In this document: positions 12,110 through 24,757 of the stretch, piece by piece
Layout of the letters: every line of letters begins with the position of its first letter
Numbering within the stretch: the stretch's first letter is position 1
Origin: Tuctoria greenei
Taxonomy: Eukaryota; Streptophyta; Magnoliopsida; Poales; Poaceae
Assembly (NCBI GenBank): GCA_036927565.1
Contig: JAYESD010000001.1
Coordinates: forward strand, 73,055,751 to 73,119,750
DNA: 64,000 nt
Direction of reading: 5' to 3'
Notes under the pieces: generated by a model
Seen by the model: the letters and a program-made list of their open reading frames with translations, nothing else
Databases searched by the model: none
Told to the model about the DNA's origin: nothing
Made by a program: the position numbers and the translations under genes

Positions 12110-13435
12110 GCTTTTGATGCTGATAAGCTAATCCCTTTACACCAATCTCTTGTAGATGCAAGTAACACCCGTGGCTCATCATTTGGATTGTTGAAAGCAT
12201 CAATTTGAAGCCTGACGATCCTTGGAAGGATTTTCCCATCCATTTGAAGGATTTCTTTCCCTCCTGTCCATTTGAAAACTTAGGAAGATGTTCCTTACTC
12301 AGTTTTAATGCCTAAATATATTGACTAAAAATCAGTATCTACTTTCTTAGTGCTTCACACAAGCAAGGAAGCGAACAACTTCAATCACAAATCTTGTTTT
12401 TACACTTTTAAAGGGATTTAACCTTAATCTTTCAAGCATAGATTTATAAAATAAGTGAAGCTTCCTTATCACATATGTTAATCGCAGTTATAAGTGAAGG
12501 ATGTGCTGAAGCTAACAAAATCTAAATCAGACTGAAGATAAAAAGATCTACATATGAGTTGCAATGTCCAGGTTAGACAGCATAAAGCTATGATGGCAAC
12601 CTTCAACAACATGAAAAGTGATGTTAAGGTTATGCTTGCATCAACCAAGGCATGTTGCGAGGGTATAACACTTGTTGGGGCAAGCATAACCGTTGTGCTC
12701 CAACAAGTGTTATGCCCTCAACATGCCTTGGTTGATGCAAGCATAACCTTGGCATCACTTTTCATGTTGTTGAAGGTTGCCATCATAGCTTCATGTTATC
12801 TAACCTGGACATTGTCACTCATATGCAGCATCTCTCTGTCTTCAGTCCTGTTGAGATTTTGTTAGCTTCGACACACCCTTCACTTGTAACTACCATTAAC
12901 ATGTCTGATAAGGAAGCTTCAGTTATTGATAAATGTATGCTTGAAAGATTAAGGTCAAATTCCTATGAAAAGGATAAAAACAAGATTTGTGATTGATGTT
13001 GTTTGCTTCATCGCTTGTGTGAAGCACAAAGAGAGATGGTAATAATTTGTAGTCAATATATTCAGCCATTAAAACTGATAAAGTAGAATCTTCGTAAGTT
13101 TTTAAAATGGAGAGAAGAGAAAGAAATCTTTCAGGGCTTGTTTTGGTGTACTCAATCTAATTGGATTGAAGTGGATTGAAGTGAATAATGAACTAATTTT
13201 TGCCTCAATCAACCTCAAAACACTTATATTGAAGTGGATCCACTCCTATACAAACAAGCCCTCAAATGGATGGGAAGTATCGCCAGACTTCAATTGAAGC
13301 TTTTAACAATCAAAATGATGAGTCTTGGGTGTTACTTGCATCTACAAGAGCTTGTTGTGAAGAGATTAGCTTGACAGGAGCGTCAAGAGTTGTGCTTCTA
13401 GATGTTGTTTGGAACCAAGCTGTTGGAAGGCAAGA
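12110..13435. repeat. Large inverted repeat made of CLASSY/DRD1-type SNF2 helicase sequence
   Basis: Two arms (about 12110-12690 and 12693-13435) are reverse complements around a centre near 12692. The central 100 bases pair almost perfectly; the outer parts are diverged and have indels. On the plus strand 12554-12680 reads STKACCEGITLVGAS after FNNMKSDVKVMLA. At 13290-13490 the frame gives LLASTRACCEEISLTGAS, then RVVLLDVVWNQAVGRQ, and later KKFIYTYNLITCGTG. The right arm also holds LLASTHPSLVTTINMSDKEA and SQYIQPLKLI. These are motifs of the helicase C-terminal lobe of the plant CLSY/DRD1 SNF2 subfamily. The frames are broken, so it is not protein-coding. It lies 3' of the tnpD-like gene; read-through transcription would give a hairpin RNA. 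Confidence 0.82.
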
Positions 13436-13635
13436 CTGATCATCATAGGTCAGAAGAAATTTATATACACATACAATTTGATAACTTGTGGAACAGGTGA
13501 AGGTGATAAATATAATAATTTAATAATGTTCAAAACAGAAGCTAAATTTAATAATGTTTGAAACATGCTATCTAAAGCTGAAATAAAGCATTGGTCTAAG
13601 TTGATTTCAGATGATACAAATATATACAATATATA

Positions 13636-16600
13636 TCATACATTTTTTCTAGCATTCACATCTTCTCGCATATAGGGTTTCAAATCCTTTTTAATGCTTC
13701 TCTCTACGCGCTTGATGTTTTCTGGTTCGGTGAAAAGGTACATCTCTTCATATTGATTATATTCCTCTTCATTATCTCCCACATTCTCAATCTCAACAAT
13801 ATTTTGCTTTCCAGAAACAACTACGTGCATCTTCCCAATTTCTGGATCTTGAACATAAAAAACTTGTGCAACACTATCGGCGAGAACCCACAGGTCATCT
13901 TTATAACTCACTTTATTCAAGTCTACCAATGTCAGCCCATAATTGTCCACTTTCAGGCAATCAGGATGTTTGACCCATTGGCACTTAAATACGGGCATTA
14001 CCATTCTTTTGCCATAATCGAGTTCCCATATTTCCTCTGTGAACCCGAAGTATGTGGTCTTTTGCCCTTGTGAATCATAAGCCTCAATACGAACAACACT
14101 ATTTTGTGCAACACTCTTATCGTCTTTTTCTTTAGTGTAAAATGTGTAACTATTGATGTCATATGATTGTCATGATGTCACCAAAGCAGATGGGCTAAAA
14201 GCTAACTTCTTCATTGTTGCCTCTTTATAGAGTTTCCATATGGCATATTTTTGTCCATTAACCATTCCGTGAAACATCTTTTGTGTTCTTTCATGATCCA
14301 GTCCTCCGTGCGGTCTTGGTTTTTTTTTCACGAAGCTCAATTTGGTGTTCCTCGATGTACGACTCAGCTATTGCGAACTGTTGTAGTACGTGAAAATCTG
14401 CACGGTGTACATTCTTGTATCTCGAACGATAAAAGTTTTCTTACCCACTTTGCCTCTCCCACATAGTCTACCCTCATGTACTGGTATAGGCACACCTATC
14501 AGTTTTCCATCTTTGATGCAATCAGCACAACCCTCAATCACTTCTTCAGTGGTGTATCCTTCTATAATTGAACCCTCTGGGTGAGCACATAACCTTTTAA
14601 TACTCATACATATCTCTCCAACAAAAACATATGATGTAAATATACTGGCCCCAATGCTTTTATCTGATTAACAAGATGTATGATTAGGTGTACTTGCATA
14701 TCAAAAAAGGACGGTGGAAAACACATCTCAAGCTTGCACATAGTCTCGACGATGTATGCTTTTAGATAGTCTAAATCTTCACGTGCTATCACCTTTTGCG
14801 ATAATGCATTGAAGAAGTAACACAAACGTGTGATGACCACTTTTATATGCTCAGATTTGATGACTCTTATTGCATGGCAAGGAACACTGTCATCATCTTG
14901 TGACAATTGTCAGAATTATAATCGAATAAAGACAAATCTTTCATCGAGACTAGTTTGCGGATATTGGATGAGAAACTCGTGGGCACTTTGATCCCACGCA
15001 AGCATTCGCAAATTGTTTTTTTCTCTTCTAGCGCCAAGTTGTAGCTGGCTTGGGGAAGGTAATGCTTCCTATTCGCCTTTTCTACTGGAGAAGCGCTGGT
15101 CTTAAATCAAGATTTACTAGGTCCATACGTGAATTTCATCCATCCTTTGTTTTCCTCGGCATGTCCAGCAAGGTCCCAATGATGCTGTCAAATACATTCT
15201 TTGTAACGTGCATTAAATCAATACTATGCCAAAATTCCAGATTCTACCAATACGAAAGATACTTGAAAAAAATAGATTGTTTCTTGAAAGCCATGTCAGT
15301 TGTGTCACCCGAAGATGTACTTTTCGTTCTCTTGATTCCTTTACATTTTTTGCCCCTACCGAAAGCAATATGAATGTTCTTGACCATTTCGAACACAAGT
15401 TTTCCACTTTAAGGTTTTGGTGCAGTATCTTTTTCGATTTTGTTATCAAATTGTTCTTTCATCTTCCTATACTTGTGTGTATCTGTCAAGAACCATCGGT
15501 GTACCATGTACACCGTCTTTCCGGATGAAGTGAGGTATAGAAATCCAGATCTATCCACGCACCTTAAACAACCTTTCTTCCCTTTGATTTGTCCCGATAA
15601 TGTAAACAGTTCGGGGTAATCATGCACGGATTCATTCCGTCTGTACCCAAGGCAAACCTCACATCTTTGATTTCCCTTGCAAATTTTGGATACTGAATAT
15701 CAAAATTTTTCCACTGAGTTGCATCACCAGGGTGTCGAATATGTTTTTTATTCTTCTTGCGTTGCTCAGAAAGCCAACATAAGTTTAGCCTCCATATGGT
15801 TTGAGAACAAACGCTTCAAGCGATCAATTACCAGAAGGTACCACATCACTAAGGCAGAAATTTTTCTCTTATTCTTCCCGTCTACATCACCAGAAGTATC
15901 ATCATCGTCACCTTCAGGACCAATAATAAACTTCTTATTCTTCTGAGACTTTTTCATGTTGGTAACATACTGGTGATTGTAGTCCTTCTTATATCTACTG
16001 ACACCACAGATGGGGCATCTAGTTGCGAGCTCATGATCTTTGCGATATAGAATACAATGGTTCACACAAGCGTGAATTTTTGTCACACCTAGTGCCATCG
16101 AGCAAAGAAGTTTCTTCGCTTTATAAGTGCTTCTGGGTATTTTATTTGGATTTGGAAAAGTTTCCGCCATAAGATTAAAAAGATCAGAGAAACTACAATC
16201 GGACCATCTGTTTGTGGCTTTCAACATTAGTAGTTCTAAGACCGCACGCAATGTAGTAAACTCTTTATCACAACTGTTTGATTCATCATATAAAAGCTCC
16301 ATCGCCATATTCTGCAATGTCTCCATTTTACTTAAACCTTTGCTTGCTCTCATAGAAGTCAATACATATGGTTGAATGTGACGCAAGATCTCCTCACAAT
16401 CGAATTCATCATCATCATCACCATCTTGATTGTCACTACCATCATCGATATGAACATTATCGTCATTTGAACCTCTCTCATCATCTTTATCCACATCATG
16501 TGTATCTAACTCACCATGCTCTGTCCATATTGTGTAGTTTTTTCTGAAACCTCTTTTCACCAAATGAGATTGGATTACTACAGTATCTGTCCAAGCAATC

Positions 16601-16749
16601 TTATTTTCAGAGTCGATACATGGACATACTATGTCATCTATCTTTTGCAACTTCGCATGTCTCTTGGATGCTTCAATAAAATTTGCAACATTATGAATGT
16701 ACATAGGATTGGGTCTTGGCATGTTATACATCCACGCTCGACGGTCCAT
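13636..16749 (-). pseudogene. CACTA-A tnpD-like transposase (TNP2 family), degraded
   Basis: The start at 16749 opens with MDRRAWMYNMPRPNP, followed by the transposase-associated zinc-type segment (VCPCID near 16620) and an acidic linker. Next comes the TNP2 N-terminal part, with HACVNHCILYRKDHE and CPICGVSRYKKD near 16000-16080. The core (15060-15750) is broken by stops but still shows CLRCVDRSGFLYL and IDLMHVTKNVFDSIIGTLLDM. DUF4218 is seen at 14600-14910 (CFPPSFFDMQVHLIIHL) and DUF4216 at 13636-14230 (VMPVFKCQWVKHP, VAQVFYVQDP). This is the usual domain order of CACTA TNPD proteins, which cut the element ends. Several stops and frame changes between 14200 and 15750 make it inactive. The promoter is at about 17650. 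Confidence 0.9.
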
Positions 16750-16914
16750 GCTTCAATAACAACTTTTTTGTAATATTTACAATATTTGGCCACAAATATT
16801 CCCTAAAGGACTTTTATAAGATGAATTTACAAACACATAACAAGCCTGTATCATATGAGTGAATATTGGTATCATGTAGGTCTGTTCATAAGTGTTCCAA
16901 GCAATGTTTTCAAG

Positions 16915-17050
16915 TCACCTAGTCGACCCTAGTCGGCTAAGGGCGATAAGGACGACTAGGTCGATTAGTCATCGACTAGGGCGACTAATCGTACACTAGT
17001 CGACCCTAGTCGTCAACTAGTCGTCCACTACTTTTTTATGGAAAAAGACT
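16915..17050. repeat. Short TAGTCG-rich inverted repeat
   Basis: The motif ctagtcgaccctagtcg and close relatives occur about eight times on both strands. Such blocks form hairpins and resemble the ends of a small MITE. It lies between the start of the tnpD-like frame and its promoter, so it may be in the leader or first intron. Confidence 0.5.
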
Positions 17051-17559
17051 AGTTGACAGTATATATATGTACATATATAGCTAGTATATAACTATATATT
17101 GTTATATGCTCCTACATTGAATTAAACAGTTGAAAACTTTACTACATGCTTCATATTGGTAAAAACCAGAGCAATAACAGAGCAAGGAGAGAGCATCGTT
17201 TGAGGAACAAAGACTTATCATCAGAGCCGGAGTGGCCATAATGGATTTTTGAAGTTAGGCTTATTCATTGTAACATTTCATCAAACAGTGATGTGCTTTT
17301 GTATTCATCTTCAACCTTTAACCCTTCAAATCTACTTCTTGTTCTGTAAAATTCATGGGTGAGCTCAAGGGAAGACTAAACTACATCTTTCATCCTTTAA
17401 TCATCCAAATCTACTACAAATCTCAAGTGGTTGGGGGGAGGGGGGGCTGGACGCATATGCAAACACAACAAAACAAAACTATGAAAAAAGAACAAATTAA
17501 AAACATGACAGTGAAGAAGAAGTCTCTTCTAACCTTTTCTCTGTTCGAAATCCACTGAT

Positions 17560-17665
17560 GAATGCCCGACGCACGGTGGAAATTTTCGGCAGCCTCGCAG
17601 CGTTGATGGAAAATCTCCAGGGTTAGATTTTCTGTGGCACTCGAGGGGTATCTTTATATAGGTGT
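17560..17665 (-). promoter_or_regulatory. Promoter and leader of the CACTA-A tnpD-like gene
   Basis: Read on the minus strand, CACCTATATAAAG is followed by TACCCCTCG and a GC-rich leader. The plus-strand promoter at 20270 has the same TATATA...ACCCCTCG arrangement, so the two appear to be inverted copies facing away from each other. Confidence 0.6.
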
Positions 17666-17785
17666 CGATTTTCACAGGCGATTTTTAACGAAACAACCAC
17701 CTGTGACAAAAATTAATAACGTTCAGGTGGTTTTCTTCGGGCAGTTTTTAACTGTTATACAGGCAGTTGGTACTTACCGACCGCC

Positions 17786-20170
17786 TGAGATAATAGCCCG
17801 AGCCTGTTCTTTAGTTTTCTCTTCCCTTGCTTCTTTTTTATTTAGATTCCAATATAAATACTGAAACATGTATAGATTCTGCAAATTGAGTCCAAATTCA
17901 ATGTTTCTTTCTTCTATATTCTTCAAAAATTAAGATCTACCACCTGAACCAAATATATTAAAACTTATATAGCTGACATTGTAATGTTTTGGTAAATATC
18001 AAATTAATTTATACTTACGTATTATTCAGATTTGTGTATCTCCTAAAAAGGATCCTTTAATGAAATTGGTTTGTATGAACATATTTGTATTATTTATACA
18101 TTTATGAATTTTGTTAATTTTTTAAAGAATTCCAACATGTCAAAATTCAAATTATCCATCATTCTAACTAAATGCTCATATACATATGAGGCATTCATCA
18201 AATTTTAAACACACATTTATTCAAAAAAATCTGAAAAAATTCATAGAGGTTGGTATGATGACTAAAAATGTCCACTGAAAAAATAAATGAAAAAATCATT
18301 ATATTCGTCAAGATAGAAAAATGAAAAATAGAAATTGTTATATGTTTTTTATGTTCTGACCAATTTTAAAGGCTTTATGAAGTGAAATTTAATGGTAACC
18401 TTTAATAATCAATCATATCACAAGAAAGTGGAATTTGGGCTTTTTAGAGGCCCCACATTTAATCAAGAATATTAATTAAGAAGAAGAAAAGATCTTCTTA
18501 GGCGGTTGGTACTGAATAACCGCCTGAGAAAAAGCTTATCTCAGGTGGGTACTACTTACCGACCGCTTGAGATAACTGCCCGAGCCTGTTCTTCAGTTTT
18601 TTTCCCTTGCTTCTTTTTTATTTAGATTCCAATATAAATACTCAAACATGTAAAAATTCTGCAAATTGAGTCCAAATTCAATGATTCCTTCTTCTATATT
18701 TTTCAAAAATGAACATCTACCACCTGAACCAAATATTTTAAAACTTGTATAGCTGACATTGTAATGTTTTGGTAAATATCAAATTAATTTATACTTACAT
18801 ATTATTCAGATTTGTGTATCTCCTAAAAAAGGATCCTTTACTGAAATTGGTTTGTATGAACATATTTGTATTATTTATACATTTATGAATTTTGTTAATT
18901 TTTTAAAGCATTCCGACATGTCAAAATTAAAATTTTCCATCATTCTAACTAATTGCTCATATACATATGAGGCATTCATCAAATTTTGAGCACACATTAA
19001 TTCAAAAAAATTCAAAAAAACTAAAAAAGTTCATAGAGGTTGGTATGATGACTAAAAATGTCCATTGAAAAAATAAATGAAAAAATCATTATATTCAACA
19101 AGATAGAAAAATGACAAATAGCAATTGTTATATGTTTTTTATGTTATAACCAATTTCAAAGGCTTTATGAAGTTAAATTTAATGGTAACCATTAGTAATC
19201 AACCGTATTACAAGAAAGTGAAATTTGGGCTTTTGAAAGGCCCCACATTTAATCAAGAATATTAATTATGAAGAAGAAAATATCTTCTGAGGTGGTTGGT
19301 ACTTAATAACCATCCGAGAAAAAATTATCTCAGGCGGGTATTACTTACCGACCACCTGAGATAATTGCCCGAGCTTGTTCTTCAGTTTTCTTTTCCCTTG
19401 CTTCTTTTTTATTTCGATTCCAATATAAATACTCAAACATGTATAGATTCCGCAAATTGAGTCCAAATTAGATGATTCTTTCTTCTATATTTTTCTAAAA
19501 GTAACATCTACCACCTGAACCAAATATTTTAAAACTTGTATAGCCGACATTGTAATGTTTTGGTAAATATAAAATTAATTTATACTTAAATATTACTCAG
19601 ATTTTTGTACCTCATAAAAAAGGATCTTTTATTGAAATTGGTTTGTATGAACATATTTCTATTATTTATACATTTATGAATTTTGTTAATTTTTTTAAAG
19701 CATTCCAACATGTTAAAATTCAAATTATCCATCATGCTAACTAAATGCTCATATACATATGAGGCATTCAACAAATTTTGAACACACATTGATTCAAAAA
19801 AATTCAAAAAAATCTGAAAAAATTGATAGAGGTGGGTATGATGACTAAAAATGTCCACTGAAAAAATAAATGAAAAAATCATTATATTCATCAAGATAGA
19901 AAATGATAAATAGCAATTGTTATATGTTTTTTATGTTCTGACCAATTTCAAAGGCTTTATGAAGTGAAATTTAATGGTAACCTTTAATAATAAATCATAT
20001 AACAAGAAAGTGGAATTTGGGCTTTTGAAAGGCCCCACATTTAATCAAGAATATTAATAAATGAAAAGAATATTAATTAAGAAGAAGAAAATATCTTCTT
20101 AGGCAATTGGTACTGAATAACCGCCTAAGAAGATGTTTATCTCAAGTGGGTATTAATTACCGACCGCCAG
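17786..20170. repeat. Three tandem units of about 790 bases inside CACTA-A
   Basis: The marker gcccgagc(c/t)tgttctt recurs at about 17800, 18580 and 19365, each followed by the same 700 bases of AT-rich DNA (attccaatataaatactcaaac...gaaattggtttgtatgaac). Each junction carries paired motifs (aggcggttggtact and accgcctgagaa) like the subterminal repeats. The units sit between the two divergent promoters and contain no coding frame. Confidence 0.88.
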
Positions 20171-20264
20171 AGATAATTGCATCTTCGTAGGCGGTTGGTA
20201 ATTACCACCCGCCTGAGATAACCATCTTCTCAGGTGGTTGGTACTTAAAATCCACCTGAGAAGA

Positions 20265-20600
20265 TAGGCTTCTATATATACCCCTCGGATGCGTTGGAAA
20301 AACCTAACCGGGCAAAATCACTAAGACGCCGTCAGGCTACCAAAAGTTCATTTGCCGCCAAGTCTTCGCCGCTCTCGCTTCCGAGTTTCGCTGTCGTCGC
20401 CGAGCTTCACCGTCGCCACTGAGCTTCGCTGTTGTCCGTTTGCTTTGCCCTCGCCACTTGCAGGTACGCCGAGGAAGCCCTTGCCGTCGCCGCGGAGCTT
20501 CATGGTAAACCCTAAACCCTTCGACCTTCCCTCCTCCGTCCCTGTGCTGCCTCCCTCCTTGGTTAGGATTCCTTCGTTAGGGTTCGGTTGTTAGGGCGCG
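20265..20600 (+). promoter_or_regulatory. Promoter and leader of the CACTA-A plus-strand gene
   Basis: TATATATA at about 20273 is followed by the ACCCCTCG box and a GC-rich, pyrimidine-rich leader with ccctcgccacttgcaggtac, a possible splice site. A run of gttagggttc motifs follows. The first convincing coding ATG is at 22217, so a leader intron of more than 1 kb is likely. Confidence 0.5.
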
Positions 20601-20879
20601 TGCACAAATTTTGGTTCGTTGGTTAGGTCGTGTGCACAGATTTTGGCTCGTTGATTGCAAAGCAGTTGGGCCAAGTAATAGCACCTAATTACGTTCGTTT
20701 AGTTATACTACACCCTGCCCCGACCTGTCCAGCGAACTGATCTTATACTCAACTTTGTTAATGTTATTTACTTGGATAATGATGGTTTGGTACATATCCG
20801 CAGATCTTGGTATTAATATTGTTTACTTGGATATATGATACGCCTGAGATAATCATGTTTTGTTCAAATAAAAATTATG

Positions 20880-22080
20880 CATCAAGATTCAAGAGAAATG
20901 AGTTTAACAAATAGAAATGTTTTTATATAATTCATTATATATTTTCAATATTTCTTCAATAAAAAAACTCTATCTTCATATTCAGTACAGGGCCTCAAAT
21001 TTAGCCAGCCCGGCCCTGCCTAAACTCTCTTACCCCCTTTACGAAATACCAACGAATGTTAAGCACAACTCTTTAGTTAAGTATGACACAAACCTGTGTT
21101 TTTTGGGTTTCTAAACCCACAGCTATTGCAAACAATCCCTTTCATTTCTAATTATGCTAGTCTTAACCCCCCTGTGCTTCTGCACCTCCTTGGACATGAA
21201 GTCGATGCAGCAATAAGATCACAATGATCATCGTCTTGATCCATTACTTCCACCATCATGTCTCCACATAAGTGATTAAGAATAAATTTATCTAAGTCTT
21301 CCTCCTTCGTGATATGTTCCTGTTCCTAATCAATCACTACTATTTTTTTATCCACCACTTGCTCACAGCTTAATCTATTATTTTCTGCTTCCTTCAATAT
21401 GTTGACTGATTTTTTAATTTCATCATCACCATTACTAGATGCATCATGACACAACAAAATCCCACACTACTCAGATCCAAGGTAATCATTTCAGTAAAAA
21501 AACTTAATAAGACGTGTGTTCCTGACCTTCATTGCCTTTGGCCTTCAACTTCTCCACCCTCCCCAAGGATTTCTTGTCCACCGAATAGCTCTTTCTCTTG
21601 CTCAACCGTGTTGCAGTCACCGTTGTCAAAGCCTTAGTAATAGCTGCCAAATAGTGCACTGCATGGACCATACTCTCTCCTTCGAACATTGTAATCTGTT
21701 CAGGATTGAAATACTTATTGACTTCCGAATTCCAAAAGTAAAAGGAATCAATATTAGTACCAACCTCCATATTATTAGTTACCACCACCTCTGCCACCTT
21801 GTGCGCTTCATCATTTGGTGCACACTCGCTCTCCTGATGATAAGCGCTTCCATTCTCCCAAACACCAGTTTCTTGCTTGCCTTCTCCACCATGTTTCCTT
21901 GGTTAGGGTTCCTTGGTTAGGGCTCCACTTTTTCAATTCCTTTGAACAGTTTCTTTAACTTGTTAGATATTCTAACTGCGCCTGATTAACAGATTTGTTT
22001 GTTCAAATAAAATTGTGTATCAAGTCGTAGGAGTAGCTGATTAATTAGTTGAATTAAGTTAGTTCTTCATTACTAGTTTT
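20880..22080 (-). other. Unrecognised insert in the leader intron, possible captured gene fragment
   Basis: On the minus strand two frames look protein-like: 21504-21797 (97 codons) and a stretch at about 21180-21440 with one stop and an acidic composition (EEDLDKFILNHL, VMDQDDDHCDL). They look like a captured host exon rather than transposase. I cannot name the source. One possibility is the long acidic 5' exon of the same CLASSY-type gene that supplied 12110-13435. Confidence 0.35.
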
Positions 22081-22216
22081 ATCATACTTGATGAGCTAAC
22101 ACATCAATAGTTATTGATAAATTGTTTGACATGCACAAGTGGTTGATGGTTCTGCGGGACACTTCATGTAGAGTTAATATGCCATTCATTATATTTTTTG
22201 TCTTATTAGTTCTAGC

Positions 22217-24569
22217 ATGGAAAGCCCTAAGAAGACTGGTGCTGGTAGTAACAATAAAGAAGACAACATGGAGTTTACTGACTCCAGCAGTGAAAGCTCC
22301 ATTCACAGTCCATCGGATCCTTTTTCTGAATATAAAAATTAAAAAGACATCAGAGGATCTAGACCCAGAATATGATCCTGCCAACGAGGTATGGATCACG
22401 AATTTTAACATCAGCAGTTCAAGTTAATGTTGGTTGTCAAGTATATGATGTATTATAATTCTTTTCTACCTAGATTAATCGTGAAGACAACGAGGTGACT
22501 TCGGCTCCTAAAACTGCAGAAGGTTCTCCAATGGATGAATCCTCAGCTTCACTCAATCAGAAATGAGGGCAACGAGGTCCCAATAAGGGTCCATTGGACC
22601 GCATGATGTACATAACAAGGGTCGGTCCAGGTGGGCTTCCCCAAGAACCACTAGATTCAGTTACCAAGTACCGAAATGCATGCGGTTTTCTTGTTAGAGA
22701 GCTCGTGCTGATGACAATCAAGAATTGGAGGAAATTACCCGAGGAGACCAAGAATGAGTTGTTGGAAAGGATAAAGAAATAATTCAAGTTCCCAAAAGGC
22801 ACGAAAGAAGCTATAAAGAAAGCAACATTGGTCTCTTACGGCAAGAAGTCTTATGGCTAGAAGAGTGAAATGAATGCACATGTTAAGGCCGATAAGGTCC
22901 CTAGCCCGAGAAAGATGGGAAAAATCACACAAGCTTAGTGGCAAGAATTTGTTCGTCAAAAGACCACACCTGATGCTAAAGCCCTAAGTGCAACTAGGTT
23001 AGAGTTTGCCAAAAAGAACAAATACCATCATCGCTTGGGGTTTGCCGGATATGCCCCCAAAGTGTAGAAATGGAATAAGATATTGGATGAAATTACTAGT
23101 AAGGGCAATCCTCACCGGTTAGAAGGCTGCGATGAGAGAACTCAATGGTGGGTCTTTGCTCGGTCAGGTTTGACCAGCGAGTGCAAACATGAAAAGCCCG
23201 ACTCTATGAATGAAGTAGAGGAAAAAATGAAAGAAGTAACTGAAAAGCATCAGAAGGGTCTCTTCAAGCCGAAGAGGGAAAAGGACCAACTTACCGCTAT
23301 CCTAGGAAACCCTGAACACTGTGGACGGGTTCGAGCAATCTCTTCTCAAATGTCTTGGCTAGATGGTTTCCCGAAAGATAAAGAGACATATAGAATACAT
23401 GAGAAGTTCAAGAAAACACTAGATGAAACGATTGCTCAAAGGGTCAAGGAAAATGTGCAATAAATAATGGAACAACATGGACAATCGGGCAATTAGTGGC
23501 ACCGAGTACTGTGGTGGTTCCCGTGCCAAAGGAGCAATTGGTATCTCCAACTGCATACCCTAGCAGCGTAGGTTCTGTGTCAGTCTCAGGGTCAACCCAT
23601 AAGTTCATTGTCAATGATGTTGCTAAGGACAAATCTTGTCGTCTTCTTGTTCTGATCGGCAGAGCAGGGAACAAAACCAAACAGGTTGCCATTGCTATGG
23701 CAAAGCCTGATTGTGACTTCAATGGTAATCCACTTCCATTGTATTATGTTGTGGTGCAAGTTCTCCAGATCATTGATAATGATTACGAAGATTATGAAAT
23801 AGACCACATATCACATGAGGGGACCGCAACTCTGGGGCAGGCTGTAAACCAATTAATCCTTTGGCACCGACGCGATATTGTGTTGGACGATGAGCCAATT
23901 TCTAGCCCTGTCGCATCTCAAAATACTTCGACCCCGTCTTCTAAGGCAAAAGTCCAGGAAGATCCACTCCCAGTCAAAGAAGATCTACTCCCAGTCCAGG
24001 AAGATCCACTCCAAGTCCAGGAACAAGTTGGACAACAGCTTCAAGCAGTACCAGGGTAAGCTGTTGCTAGTAAATAGCAACCAGTTGAGCAACAGCTTGA
24101 TGTAGTACTTGAGCCAGCTGCTGGGAGTAAAGAGCAATCAGTCGAACAACAAGCCAGTGTCCAACTTCCGACGACTACTCCTCGATCATCAGTGCCTATC
24201 AAAGTTAGCTCATATGAAATTAAGAAACCTTCATCAGAAGTGTCAAAGTATTTGGAAAATATGAAGGATAATATTATAAAATTGAGTGCATCTCCTTCTT
24301 CTCATGAGCCAGTATTAGAAGATGTCGAGGAGTGGGAAGAAGACGGTGTCATGTATAATCGGCGGACAACTTTAGTTAAACCAGGAGTTCCAATATACAA
24401 GCTTGAGGATGTTCCTCCTAAATTTGAGAATGGGAAGACGTTCATGATATCCATACAACTTAGCAGACAACCTGCCCCCCTCAAAAGAATGCACGAGTGG
24501 TACATCACTGCCACCACAAAATATGATCTTTCTTGCATCACATTTTGTATTCCAAAAGAAGCATTCTAA
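22217..24569 (+). pseudogene. CACTA-A tnpA-like (Ptta/En-Spm) protein, N-terminal part
   Basis: The start is at 22217 (MESPKKTGAGSNNK). After a one-base frame change near 22340 the acidic segment reads EDLDPEYDPANE up to a GT donor, and the frame reopens near 22475. From 22560 the segment RMMYITRVGPGGLPQ starts the plant transposase (Ptta/En-Spm) domain. It continues to 23460 with stops near 22780, 22858, 22938 and 23068 (KGNPHRLEGCDERTQWW, QMSWLDGFPKD). From 23500 a second domain seen in such proteins follows (KFIVNDVAKDKSCRLLV, WHRRDIVLDDEP), then Gln/Pro-rich repeats (KVQEDPLPV at 23950-24030) and a linker. The protein would bind the subterminal repeats. Stops make this copy non-functional as read. 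Confidence 0.8.
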
Positions 24570-24757
24570 AGCACTGGAGAAAATAAACGAGTCATTTTAT
24601 TTGAAGATTTGTATACCCTTTTCCATTTGGGAATGCTCGAGATCAACCTGCTACTCGTCTGGTGCTTGTAAGTGCCTCTAATATTTTGTATTTGCTTTTC
24701 TTACTACACGCATACACATTTCATGAGATTATAACAATTCTGGACTTCTTCAATAGG

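Noticed and set aside
12478..12687. Frame of 69 codons on the minus strand in the hairpin
   Set aside because: It is the antisense of the helicase fragment in the opposite arm and mirrors the frame at 12554-12865.
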